A DNA stretch of 64,000 nucleotides from Streptomyces pseudovenezuelae (lineage in GTDB: Bacteria > Actinomycetota > Actinomycetes > Streptomycetales > Streptomycetaceae), in the NCBI RefSeq assembly GCF_001513955.1, contig NZ_KQ948152.1:186001-250000 (forward strand), in the 5' to 3' direction. Both the position numbers and the translations under genes were made by a program. This document shows positions 53,034 through 61,353 of this stretch, in pieces (within the stretch, counting starts at the first letter, position 1; the number at the start of each line of letters is the position of its first letter). The notes under the pieces were generated by a model that was given only the letters and a program-made list of their open reading frames with translations, did not search any database and was not told where the DNA came from.

Positions 53034-53978
53034 TCACCCGGCCGCCCACTCCGCGTAGGACGACCAGGCGCGCAGCACGCGCGGGCTGACGAAACGGTGC
53101 TGGCGTCCCGTGACCGGATCGGTGAACTCCAGGACCCGAGCCAGCAGCTGGAGCGGCCGCCGGAAGTCGCCGGGCGCCACGGGGGCGGTGACCACCGGAT
53201 AGAGGGGGTCGCCGAGGATCGGTACGCCGAGGGCGCTCATGTGCACCCTGAGCTGATGCGTCTGCCCGGTACCCGGCGTGAGCCGGTACCGGGCGCGCCC
53301 GTCGCGGTGCTCCACCAACTCGATGCGGCTGACGGCGTTGGGCTCTCCCTCGACCTCCTGGGCGGCCAGGACTCCGCGCTCCTTGACGATGCGGCTGCGC
53401 ACGGTGCGGGGGAGGGGCAGGGCCGGGTCGTACGGGGCGACGGCTTCGTACTCCTTGGCCACCCGTCTGTCCCGGAACAGCGACTGGTAGGCGCCGCGTT
53501 CCTCGGGCCGCACGGTGAACATGACCAGGCCGGCCGTCAGCCGGTCCAGGCGGTGCGCGGCGCCCAGCGCGGGGATGTCCAGCTGCCGGCGCAGCCGTGC
53601 CAGGGCCGTCTCGGCGACATGACTGCCGCGCGGGGTGGTGGCGAGGAAGTGCGGCTTGTCGGCCACCACCAGGTGCTCGTCGCGGTAGATGACGTCGATC
53701 GGGAACGGAACCCGCTCCTCGTCGGGCAGGTCCCGGTGGAACCACACGGACATCCCCGGCACGTACGCCATGTCGCGTGGCACCGCGCGTCCGGCGGCGT
53801 CCACGATCCGGCCCGCCTCCAGCATCCCGTCGATCACCTCGGCCCCGGCCGCGAGCCGCGCCACGAGATGATCCCGCACGGTCTCCCAGGCGTCACCGGG
53901 CGGCAACCGCACCCGCACCGGATCGACCCCGTCGCGCTGCGGCAGGGGAGGGGGCGGGGGCGGAGTACGGCGTCTCAT
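53034..53978 (-). CDS. RluA-family pseudouridine synthase
   Basis: 314 residues from ATG 53978 (a GTG one codon upstream is possible). An S4-like N-terminal part, then the catalytic motif HRLDRLTAGLVMF with its Asp, and RVHMSALGVPILGDPLYP near the C-terminus. Modifies uridines in rRNA or tRNA; the exact site is not predictable. Convergent with rarE (16 nt between stops). It follows the terpene-synthase-like gene by 90 nt on the same strand and may share its transcript. Confidence 0.9.
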   Translation of the reverse strand: MRRRTPPPPPPLPQRDGVDPVRVRLPPGDAWETVRDHLVARLAAGAEVIDGMLEAGRIVDAAGRAVPRDMAYVPGMSVWFHRDLPDEERVPFPIDVIYRDEHLVVADKPHFLATTPRGSHVAETALARLRRQLDIPALGAAHRLDRLTAGLVMFTVRPEERGAYQSLFRDRRVAKEYEAVAPYDPALPLPRTVRSRIVKERGVLAAQEVEGEPNAVSRIELVEHRDGRARYRLTPGTGQTHQLRVHMSALGVPILGDPLYPVVTAPVAPGDFRRPLQLLARVLEFTDPVTGRQHRFVSPRVLRAWSSYAEWAAG

Positions 53979-54068
53979 CACGATCAAGCGTACGAGGCTG
54001 CACCGACAGTGGCGGCGAGACGCGGGTCGACAGGGGTGAGACACGAGGACGGGAGCCGCCCCGGGCCG

Positions 54069-55079
54069 TCAAGAGCCGAGCCTCTTGGTGGGCCCTTGCC
54101 CCGGGGCCGGCGCCTGATACCGCGTGGCGCTGTCCTGCCAGACGTGGAAGCCGGTGAGGTGGTCGCGCAACGCCTTCATGACCGCGGACACCTGCTCGCG
54201 GTCCGCACTGTCCAGGCGCAGCTGGTCGCAGAGTTCCGGGAGCTGGGTGGCCTCCAGGTGTTCGTATTCCGACAGCCTGGCCGTGCGCAGCCGCGTGACC
54301 GAGGCCGCGGCCTGGTCGATGGTGAGCTCCAGGAACTTGGCGAACACGAGGACGGAGTTGCAGGTCTCGTCCTCGTCCTCGACTTCACGCCGATAGGAGC
54401 GGATGTCGTTGTGAAGCGCCTGAATGTCCGTCCAAGCGTCCATCAGCGCACGGAACGGCCGCGAGCGGCGCACGCGGACCGGTACCTCCGCACCTGCCAC
54501 ATGCTCGGCGAGGCAGACTCCGACGGGGCCGCCGTACGAGCCGCGACGGCGGACAAGGTACTCGGCAGGATCGGGGATCCGCCCGTTGCGTATGCATTCA
54601 AGCTCCCAGCACTGCCCGTCGGCGTATTGCATCTGGGCTTTCAGCATGTCGCGTTTCCAGGCGGTGGACCGGGTCGGGGCCAGGCGGAGCCATATGTCGG
54701 CGAGGGACCTCTCGATGGGGTTCTCCGGCTCGGGCATCGTATGGGCGGTGCCGTCCAGGGGCATGAACAGCGGAAGCCGGTCGACCATGGCTCGTGCTCC
54801 GGCGAGGTCACGGTCGGCCTTGAACGTGCGCACGAACAGCAGGTCGAGAGCGAACATCCACGCGTACACGTGGTACATCAGGAACAACTCGTCCCTCGGT
54901 GCGACGGGATAGCACCATGCGGCACATTCGGGGAGCCGGATGGCCGACCACTCGTCCGGAGTGGCTGAGATGGGCAGGAGTTCCATGCTGTACGTCCACG
55001 CGTCGCCGTCGCGGCGCAGCAGGTCGACGCTCGGATTTTCCCGCCACGCGTAAGGTAGCGAGGACGAGGTAATACTCAT
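54069..55079 (-). CDS. Class I terpene-synthase-like protein with a degraded Asp-rich motif
   Basis: 336 residues; ATG 55079 behind GGGAG is preferred to a TTG nine codons upstream. It follows the bacterial terpene cyclase plan: APRDELFLMYHVYAWMFALDLLFV where DDxxD/E is normal (only the first Asp remains), the diphosphate-sensor Arg in EYLVRRRGSYGG, the intact NSE triad NDIRSYRRE, and the C-terminal RY pair (SATRYQ). The one weakened metal site may change or remove activity. It may still bind diphosphate through NSE. No GGPP/FPP synthase gene is adjacent. Conservon P450 rarE lies 1 kb away. Function uncertain. Confidence 0.78.
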   Translation of the reverse strand: MSITSSSLPYAWRENPSVDLLRRDGDAWTYSMELLPISATPDEWSAIRLPECAAWCYPVAPRDELFLMYHVYAWMFALDLLFVRTFKADRDLAGARAMVDRLPLFMPLDGTAHTMPEPENPIERSLADIWLRLAPTRSTAWKRDMLKAQMQYADGQCWELECIRNGRIPDPAEYLVRRRGSYGGPVGVCLAEHVAGAEVPVRVRRSRPFRALMDAWTDIQALHNDIRSYRREVEDEDETCNSVLVFAKFLELTIDQAAASVTRLRTARLSEYEHLEATQLPELCDQLRLDSADREQVSAVMKALRDHLTGFHVWQDSATRYQAPAPGQGPTKRLGS

Positions 55080-56165
55080 CGTGCTGATCTCCCGTCGCGT
55101 ATTCAAGACCTGGAACGGCCAGTCCTTCTCAGGTCCTTCGGCTGGGGTAGAACACGGAATTGACGGGCGTTCCGGGAGTGCGGGTACTCGGGACGCGAGG
55201 GGGCGTGGGTCACGGTCGGGGTGACGCGCGCCTGGCGAAGTGTGCGTGCCCGATCAGTGGCACGGCCCGGGCGACTCGCCTGGAGCAGAGCCATTCATGA
55301 TGCCCTCCGGGTGGCGGATCCGACGAAGTCCATGAACTACGCGTTGTGTTCCTTACGCTGCGCCCGCAGCGTGGCTGAACTCGTGCACGAAACCGGCCTC
55401 GTCAACTGCGCGCCCTGCGGCCGTGGTTCTCGCGGCGGCAGCCGGACGGAACGGAGGAGCGGTGGCCACCACCGCCACGACAGCGTTGTCGCAGGCGAGG
55501 TCGTGGATCATCCCTACCTTCCAGTGCCACCACGGGTTTCGTCAACTGTGCGGGGCGAGTTGACGTCCCTGTCAGGCGCCGCAGCGAACGGCTGCGAGGG
55601 GCGCTCCGGAGGGATGCCGGCCGGTTGTTCTCGACGGCATTCCGGGGCGCCCGGCCGGTAAGAGGGGGGCACTCGACCCGGCTGGATTCGCACTGGTACA
55701 CGCACACGCCGACCGTGCCGAGCCTGCCGACCATGCCGACCGAATCGGCGCCTCGCGCGGACCACCCTCCCGGGACCCTCCGCCGACCATCGTAGCCATC
55801 CGGCCACCACCCTCACCGGCCCGGGTGCGACACCGCTCATGCCCGCACTTCACCCTGACAGCCCACCACTTCGCACCATGCGACGATTTCCGGCCGCGGG
55901 CTAGGGGGCGCAGCCCCGGCGCACGAAGCGGATCGCCTGGCCGCCGGATGCACGGCCGCGCATTCCAGGCCGAAGATGCGCCGCGAATACCACCCCCGTT
56001 TGCGGCAGTTGGGAAGCAAGTTCGTCGCGGGGACGGCACCTCCGGCCCGGGCGGCCGGAAAGCGGGCATCGGTCGCCCGGGGGTGGAACGCGGGGTTCCT
56101 GCCGCCCGCTCGTCAAGAGGAAAATCCGTTGGGACGGGCCTCGTCCGGTTGGCAGGATGCGGGTC
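55080..56165. other. 1.1-kb region without a convincing gene
   Basis: Open frames exist on both strands, but none shows a recognisable domain, a ribosome site or consistent third-position G+C bias. Short repeats of CCGACC/TGCCGA occur near 55700-55745. It may hold the promoter of the terpene-like gene and decayed coding DNA. Confidence 0.5.
56129..56158 (+). promoter_or_regulatory. Promoter of the acetyltransferase gene
   Basis: TTGGGA, 18 bases, CAGGAT, then 7 nt to ATG 56166: a leaderless layout. Confidence 0.5.
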
Positions 56166-56747
56166 ATGCCGTACCTCACCGCCCCGGTGCTCGCACCCGG
56201 CACCCTCTCCCGCACCGCCCAGCCCACCCTCCCCACCGGCGACGGACTCCTCCTGCGCCCCTGGCGGCCCGAGGACGCGCCCGCGGTGCACACCGCGTTC
56301 CAGGATCCGGCGATGTGGCAGTGGCACGCCCGAGCCGCCGACTCCGAGGAGGAGGTCGGCGGCTGGATCGAGGAGTGGCGGCAGGCCTGGGCCGGGGAGG
56401 AGACCGCTCAGTGGGCCGTGGTGGACGGTGGCACCGATCTGCTGCTCGGCCGGGTGGCCCTGCGCGAGATCCGTCTCGACGACGGGCAGGCCGAGATGGC
56501 GTACTGGACGACCGCCGGGGCCCGGGGGAAAGGTGTCGCGGCGCGTGCCACGGTCGCCCTGTCCCGCTGGGCTCTCGACGTCGTCGGGTTCCACCGTCTC
56601 GAACTCATGCACGCCGTACGGAACGAGGCCTCGTGCCGGGTCGCGACCAAGACGGGCTTCCTCCTGGAAGGCACCAAGCGGAGTGCGGTGCTCCATCCGG
56701 ACGGCTGGCACGACATGCATCTGCACGCGCGCCTGCGGGGCGACTGA
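56166..56747 (+). CDS. GNAT acetyltransferase, RimJ/RimL type
   Basis: 193 residues. GDGLLLRPWRPEDAPAVHTAFQDP is the RimJ/RimL opening, AYWTTAGARGKGVAARATVALSRWAL is the acetyl-CoA loop, and GFHRLELMHAVRNEASCRVATKTGF the C-terminal half. Probably N-acetylates a small amine or a protein N-terminus. The ATG at 56166 is preferred for its distance from the -10 box; another ATG lies three codons upstream. It is followed by an 11-nt tandem repeat. Confidence 0.9.
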   Translation: MPYLTAPVLAPGTLSRTAQPTLPTGDGLLLRPWRPEDAPAVHTAFQDPAMWQWHARAADSEEEVGGWIEEWRQAWAGEETAQWAVVDGGTDLLLGRVALREIRLDDGQAEMAYWTTAGARGKGVAARATVALSRWALDVVGFHRLELMHAVRNEASCRVATKTGFLLEGTKRSAVLHPDGWHDMHLHARLRGD

Positions 56748-56756
56748 GAGGCGACC

Positions 56757-56811
56757 GGGAGACAGTCGGGAGGCAGTCGGGAGGCAGTCGGGAGGCAGCC
56801 GGGGGGCAGCC
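56757..56811. repeat. Tandem repeat, 5 x 11 nt
   Basis: Consensus GGGAGGCAGTC; five units with 0-2 changes each, in the 97-nt space between the convergent acetyltransferase and permease genes. Confidence 0.9.
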
Positions 56812-56844
56812 GGAGGGGCGCCTCGAACGCCCCTCTCCCTCTCC

Positions 56845-58374
56845 CTACCCCACTGGCGCACGCCGGCGCATCGCACGCCACGCCACGCCGACCACCAGCG
56901 TCGCGGCCAGGAACAGCACCGTGAACCACTGGAAGTACCAGTGCCCGCCCGCCGGGTCGTACACCTCGGCCCGGGGCCAGGCCAGGTTGACGGTCATCAG
57001 GAGGCCGTAGAGGAGGGCCAGGGCGTTGACCGGGATGCCCCAGCGGCCCAGGGAGAACAGGCGTCCGCCTTCCTCGTCCGTGCCCGACGACGTGAACTCG
57101 CCCCGCACGCGACGGATCAGCAACGGGCCCGTGACCATCGCGTACGCCAGGTACAACATCACGATGCAGGTCGTGCCGATCGCCAGGAACGCCTCCGGCG
57201 AGGCGAAGTTCAGCAGGAGCAGGGCGGCGGCCAGGATGCCGACGACCAGGGCGGGGGCCGTGGGCATGCCGGTGCGGGGGTTCACGCGCGCGAGGCGGCC
57301 CGCGAAGGGCAGTTGGCCGTCGCGGGCCATGGAGAAGAGCATGCGGCAGGCCGCCGTCTGGATGGCGAGGGTGGCCACCGTGATCGCGATGACCACGTCG
57401 GCCAGCAACGCCTTGCCGACCCCGTCGCCGAGGCTGCTGGTGAGGACGTAGCTGAGGCCGTCAACCGACAGGTGCCCGTCGGTGAGGCTGGGGGCGGCGA
57501 GCAGACCGCCCAGGACGATCAGGCCGCCGAGCGCGCCGGCCGAGCCGAGCGCCGTCAGGATCGTGCGGGGCGCCACACGCCGGGGGTTGCGGGTCTCCTC
57601 GCTCATCTCGCCCGCGCTGTCGAAGCCGATCATCACGTAGGCCGCCGTGAACGAGCCCACCAGCAGTGCCCCGAACAGACCGCTCTGCGCGGCACCCGTG
57701 GTGTGGAAGGTGATGCTCGGGGTGCGCTCGGAGTGGGTCAGCAGAAGCACGATGATCAGCACCGCGCCGATGATCTCGGCGGTGACGCCGACCCGGTTGA
57801 CCAGGGACAGGACCCGGTTGTCGAGGATGTTCACGACGGTCGTCAGGACCAGCAGGATCACGCCGAGGACGGCCGCGTTGGCCGCCCCGTCCGCCGAGGT
57901 CGGCGCCGGGTCGGTGCCGACCAGCTGGAAGCCCGACCAGATCGCCGGCAGCACCATCTGCAGGGCCAGCGCCGCCGCGGCGACCACGACGACCTGCCCG
58001 ATCACCATGATCCAGCCGGCGAACCAGCCGAAGACCGGGGTGGAGAGGCGGGACGACCACTGGTAGATCGCGCCCGAGAGCGGGTAGCGGGCCGCCAGTT
58101 CCGCGAAGCAGGCCGCCACCAGCAGCTGCCCGACCAGGACCACCGGCCAGGCCCAGAAGAAGGCCGGGCCGCCGAACGCGTAGCCGAAGGCGAAGAACTG
58201 GAAGACGGTCGTCAGGACCGAGATGAAGGAGAACCCGGCCGCGAAGGACGCGTACCGGCCCAGACTGCGGTGCAGCTCCTGGGGATAGCCGAACTCGGCA
58301 AGGGACCGGTCGTCGGGGGAGGAGGGGGAGTGCGGGGGATCGGGACGGACGTCGGAGGGACTGGTCGTCGTCAC
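56845..58374 (-). CDS. APC-superfamily permease, probably linked to urea/guanidine carboxylase
   Basis: 509 residues from GTG 58374 (preceded by GAAGGCAGG); ATG 58398 is an alternative. About twelve membrane segments. Segment 1 has the ASFAAGFSFISVLT pattern, followed by FELAARYPLSGAIYQW (here FAELAARYPLSGAIYQW), typical of amino-acid/choline APC permeases; STPVFGWFAGWIMVIGQ follows. The upstream operator at 58436-58455 is nearly identical to that of the carboxylase operon, and permeases of this class are encoded within such operons in other bacteria. Import of guanidine, urea or a related compound is the best inference. Confidence 0.88.
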   Translation of the reverse strand: MTTTSPSDVRPDPPHSPSSPDDRSLAEFGYPQELHRSLGRYASFAAGFSFISVLTTVFQFFAFGYAFGGPAFFWAWPVVLVGQLLVAACFAELAARYPLSGAIYQWSSRLSTPVFGWFAGWIMVIGQVVVVAAAALALQMVLPAIWSGFQLVGTDPAPTSADGAANAAVLGVILLVLTTVVNILDNRVLSLVNRVGVTAEIIGAVLIIVLLLTHSERTPSITFHTTGAAQSGLFGALLVGSFTAAYVMIGFDSAGEMSEETRNPRRVAPRTILTALGSAGALGGLIVLGGLLAAPSLTDGHLSVDGLSYVLTSSLGDGVGKALLADVVIAITVATLAIQTAACRMLFSMARDGQLPFAGRLARVNPRTGMPTAPALVVGILAAALLLLNFASPEAFLAIGTTCIVMLYLAYAMVTGPLLIRRVRGEFTSSGTDEEGGRLFSLGRWGIPVNALALLYGLLMTVNLAWPRAEVYDPAGGHWYFQWFTVLFLAATLVVGVAWRAMRRRAPVG

Positions 58375-58435
58375 AGCGGCACCTGCCTTCGGCGGCATGA
58401 GGGCGAGAGAGCGGAACAGCGGTGCGGGAGCTGAA

Positions 58436-58461
58436 TTCCTGTCGGGTGACAGAAATTAGGG
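58436..58461 (-). promoter_or_regulatory. Operator of the permease gene, twin of 47140-47165
   Basis: TTCCTGTC-GGGT-GACAGAAA followed by TTAGGG. Differs from the carboxylase-operon site at three of 26 positions and lies in the same orientation before a minus-strand gene. Confidence 0.75.
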
Positions 58462-58536
58462 AGAGGCTGTTTCGGGTGCGTGACGCAGGCGTGTCGGAGC
58501 GGCGCCCAAGTCCTCACTCCCTTGCGTGGGCCGTCT

Positions 58537-58558
58537 ATACGCGATACATCGTGTCTAT
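58537..58558. promoter_or_regulatory. Imperfect palindrome before the PadR gene
   Basis: ATACGCGAT-AC-ATCGTGTCTAT, about 79 nt upstream of the PadR start, in an AT-richer promoter region. Candidate PadR operator. Confidence 0.4.
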
Positions 58559-58636
58559 TGACGGTCTGTCGTAGGTCGCGATATGTTCGGCCACGGATAT
58601 TCGGGGGTGAGGTCGGGAAGGTCGGGAGGTGAGGTC

Positions 58637-59317
58637 ATGGGGCGTCGCAAGCTCCGCAACCCCCTGGCGCTCGCCGTGCTGGCGACGCTGTGGCAGAAGC
58701 CGATGCATCCCTACGAGATCGCCCAGACCCTGCGCCGCCAGGGCAAGGACTCCAGTACGAAGATCAATTACGGCTCGCTCTACACGGTCGTGCAGAACCT
58801 CGAGAAACATGGATTCGTCGAGGTCACGGACGTGGAGCGGCAGGGCAACCGGCCCGAGCGGACCGTCTACGGCATCACGCCGGCCGGGCGCCAGGAGGCC
58901 ACCGAGTGGATGTCGGACCTGGTGGCCTTCCCGGCCAAGGAGTACCCGATCTTCGAGACCGCGCTCTCCCTGCTCGGTGTGCTGCACCCCGACGAGGTGG
59001 TGCCGCTGCTGAAGGAGCGGCTCGACGCCCTGGAGGTGCAGATCGCGAGCGGCCGAGGCGCGCTGGAGAAGCTGTACGAGACGCTGCCCCGGCTCTTCCT
59101 CGTGGAGAACGAGTACCAGCTCCACATGGTCGAGGCGGAGGCGGAATGGGTCCGCGGCTTCCTCGACGAGCTCACACAGGGCGCGCTCCCCGGCATCGAG
59201 GAGTGGAAGGCGTTCCACGAGCCACGGCCGGAACGGGAATCAGGGCCGGAACGGGAATCAGGGCCTGAGCGAGAGCCGGGACCTGAACCGGAATCAGGAT
59301 CCGAACGAGAACCATGA
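58637..59317 (+). CDS. PadR-family transcriptional regulator
   Basis: 226 residues. PadR winged helix 1-90: NPLALAVLATLWQKPMHPYEIAQTLRRQGKDSSTKINYGSLYTVVQNLEKHGFVE; a helical C-terminal dimerisation part to about 195; then a Glu/Pro/Arg tail made of four copies of a six-residue unit (PERESG-like). ATG after GGGAGGTGAGG. It precedes a two-gene ABC-2 exporter by 208 nt and probably represses it, as PadR proteins commonly control multidrug exporters. Confidence 0.92.
   Translation: MGRRKLRNPLALAVLATLWQKPMHPYEIAQTLRRQGKDSSTKINYGSLYTVVQNLEKHGFVEVTDVERQGNRPERTVYGITPAGRQEATEWMSDLVAFPAKEYPIFETALSLLGVLHPDEVVPLLKERLDALEVQIASGRGALEKLYETLPRLFLVENEYQLHMVEAEAEWVRGFLDELTQGALPGIEEWKAFHEPRPERESGPERESGPEREPGPEPESGSEREP
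59228..59299 (+). repeat. Four 18-nt repeats in the 3' end of the PadR gene
   Basis: Two exact copies of CCGGAACGGGAATCAGGG (59228-59245, 59246-59263) and two diverged ones encode PERESG, PERESG, PEREPG, PEPESG. A likely slippage-prone, variable-length tail. Confidence 0.85.
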
Positions 59318-59365
59318 TCTGAACCACGAACCATGAACCACGAACCAATGATCTGAACAAGAACA

Positions 59366-59402
59366 GGCCCCGGCACGGCTGTTGCAGCAGCCCGCCGGGG
59401 CC
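59366..59402 (+). terminator. Hairpin between the PadR gene and the exporter
   Basis: GGCCCCGGC/GCCGGGGCC stem enclosing a second small GCTG/CAGC pairing. It separates the regulator transcript from the exporter genes. Confidence 0.55.
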
Positions 59403-59525
59403 TCGAACCCCGAACTGAATCCGCCCTGAGGCACATCCAGGCGATCGAGGTGCGGCACGCCCAGGATAGCCCGGTGCTCCTCACGCGGATCAGTTGTCGT
59501 CCGCTCGGCCAGGAGAGCACCTGCC

Positions 59526-60515
59526 ATGAACACCCGTGCGCCCGCGATCGAGGCGCGTCAACTGATCAAGACCTACGGCGGCCAGGTCACAGCCCTCGAC
59601 GGCATCGACCTCGCCGTCGAGCGGGGCAGCGTCTTCGGCCTGCTCGGCCCGAACGGCGCCGGCAAGTCGACCACCGTCAAGATCCTCACCACCCTGGCCC
59701 GCCCCGACTCCGGCACGGCCACCGTCGCGGGCCATGACGTGCTGCGCCACCCGGACCGGGTCCGGCGGGCCATCGGGGTGGTCGCCCAGGGTTCCGGTGC
59801 CGACCCGGTCGCCACCGGCCGCGAGAACCTCCGGCTCCAGGGCCGGCTCTACGGCCTGAAGGGCGCCGCCCTCGAACAGCGGGTGGACGAGCTCCTGGAC
59901 CGCTTCACGCTCACCGAGGCGGCCCGGCGTCCGGTCAAGGGCTACTCGGGCGGCATGCGACGCCGGCTCGACGTCGCTCTCGGCCTGGTGCACCGCCCCG
60001 AGGTGCTCTTCCTCGACGAGCCCACCACCGGTCTCGACCCCGAGGCCCGCAGCGCCATGTGGGACGAGATCGGCCGGCTCGCGGCGGAGGAGGGACTGAC
60101 GATCCTGCTCACCACGCACTACCTCGAAGAGGCCGACCGGCTCGCCGAGCGCGTCGCGGTCGTCGACCGTGGCCGGATCGTCGTCGAGGGCACCCCGGAC
60201 GCCCTCAAGGGCGAACTTCGCGGCGACGCCGTGCATGTGGAGCTGCGCGAGCCGCTCGGCGACGCGGGGCGCACGCTGCTCACCGGCGCCCTGCGCGGGG
60301 TGCCGGGTGTGCACGAGGTGCTGGCCGACGGACACCGCGTCAGCGTCCGCGCCGACGACGGGGCCGCCGCCGTACCCGCCCTGCTCGCCGCCCTGGAGCG
60401 GGCCGGGGTCAAGGTCGCCACCGCGACCGTCGCCCGCCCGTCCCTCGACGACGTCTACCTGCGCTACGCGGGCCGCCGTTACTCCGGGACCGAAGACCTG
60501 GTGGGTGCCCGATGA
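59526..60515 (+). CDS. ABC-2 exporter ATPase, DrrA-like
   Basis: 329 residues. Walker A GLLGPNGAGKST, Q-loop VAQGSGADPVATGRENL, signature YSGGMRRRLDVALG, Walker B VLFLDEPTTGLDP and His switch LLTTHYLEEADRLA; a C-terminal DrrA-type domain follows to residue 329. Energises drug or lipid export with the next gene, which it overlaps by ATGA. AGGAGAGC precedes the ATG. Confidence 0.94.
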   Translation: MNTRAPAIEARQLIKTYGGQVTALDGIDLAVERGSVFGLLGPNGAGKSTTVKILTTLARPDSGTATVAGHDVLRHPDRVRRAIGVVAQGSGADPVATGRENLRLQGRLYGLKGAALEQRVDELLDRFTLTEAARRPVKGYSGGMRRRLDVALGLVHRPEVLFLDEPTTGLDPEARSAMWDEIGRLAAEEGLTILLTTHYLEEADRLAERVAVVDRGRIVVEGTPDALKGELRGDAVHVELREPLGDAGRTLLTGALRGVPGVHEVLADGHRVSVRADDGAAAVPALLAALERAGVKVATATVARPSLDDVYLRYAGRRYSGTEDLVGAR

Positions 60516-61288
60516 GCACGGCCGTCTCCCAGACCTGGTACATGACGCAGCGTCAACTCATGGTGTTCGTACGGCAGCCCGCGTTCGCGATCATCACCCT
60601 GATCCAGCCGGTGGTCTGGCTGTTCCTGTTCGGCAGTCTCTTCAGGAAGGTCGTCGAGCTCGGCGGCTTCGGGACCACCTCGTATCTCGACTACCTCGTC
60701 CCCGGTGTGGTCGTGATGAGCGCGCTCGGCTCCAACATGTGGGCCGGCATGGGCACGTTGGAGGAGATCCAGCGCGGGACACTGGACCGGTTCCTGACCA
60801 CTCCGGTCAGCCGGGCCGCGCTGATGAACGGCAACGTCGTCAACAACGGCCTGGTCACCGCCTTCCAGTCGCTGGTCATCGTCCTGCTCGGGCTCCTCGG
60901 GGGCGCCGACTACCCGGGCGGTGTCACGGGGATCGCCGTCCTGGTGCTCGCCTCGGTCCTGCTGGGCACCGTCTTCGGGGCGCTGTCCAACGCGCTCGGC
61001 ATGCTGGTGCGGGAGCGGGAGTCGATCATCGGGATCAACACCTTCCTGCTGCTCCCGCTCACCTTCCTGTCCAGCGCCTTCATGGCGCCCTCGCAGATGC
61101 CCTCCTGGATGCGGCACATCGCCGACTTCAATCCGCTGAACTGGGCGATGGTGGCGGGCCGTTCGGCCCTGTCCGCCGATCCCGACTGGGGCGTCGTGGC
61201 CAGCCGCGGGGGAGCGCTGCTCGGGCTGGCGGTCGTGGCGGTGTGGCTGTCGATCCGCACGTTCCGTTCGTACCAACGGTCGGTGTGA
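60512..61288 (+). CDS. ABC-2 exporter membrane protein, DrrB-like
   Basis: 258 residues with six membrane segments. The ABC-2 pattern is clear: MTQRQLMVFVRQPAFAIITLIQPVVWLFLFGSLF, then YLVPGVVVMSALGSNMWAGMGTLEEIQRGTLDRFLTTPVSRAALMNGNV, and a C-terminal FLSSAFMAPSQMPSWMRHIADFNPLNWA. Forms the pore for the DrrA-like ATPase. A strong terminator follows. Confidence 0.94.
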   Translation: MSTAVSQTWYMTQRQLMVFVRQPAFAIITLIQPVVWLFLFGSLFRKVVELGGFGTTSYLDYLVPGVVVMSALGSNMWAGMGTLEEIQRGTLDRFLTTPVSRAALMNGNVVNNGLVTAFQSLVIVLLGLLGGADYPGGVTGIAVLVLASVLLGTVFGALSNALGMLVRERESIIGINTFLLLPLTFLSSAFMAPSQMPSWMRHIADFNPLNWAMVAGRSALSADPDWGVVASRGGALLGLAVVAVWLSIRTFRSYQRSV

Positions 61289-61305
61289 CCGCTCCCGGAC
61301 ACGAA

Positions 61306-61341
61306 GAAAGGGGCGGCACCCTTGAAGGTGCCGCCCCTTTC
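61306..61341. terminator. Bidirectional terminator
   Basis: GAAAGGGGCGGCACC and its complement GGTGCCGCCCCTTTC, 15-bp stem, 6-nt loop, with A/T runs on both outer sides; between convergent genes. Confidence 0.92.
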
Positions 61342-61353
61342 AGGGACGTAGGC

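Noticed and set aside
55221..55661. Plus-strand frame in the terpene/GNAT gap
   Set aside because: No recognisable motif, no ribosome site, composition like non-coding GC-rich DNA.
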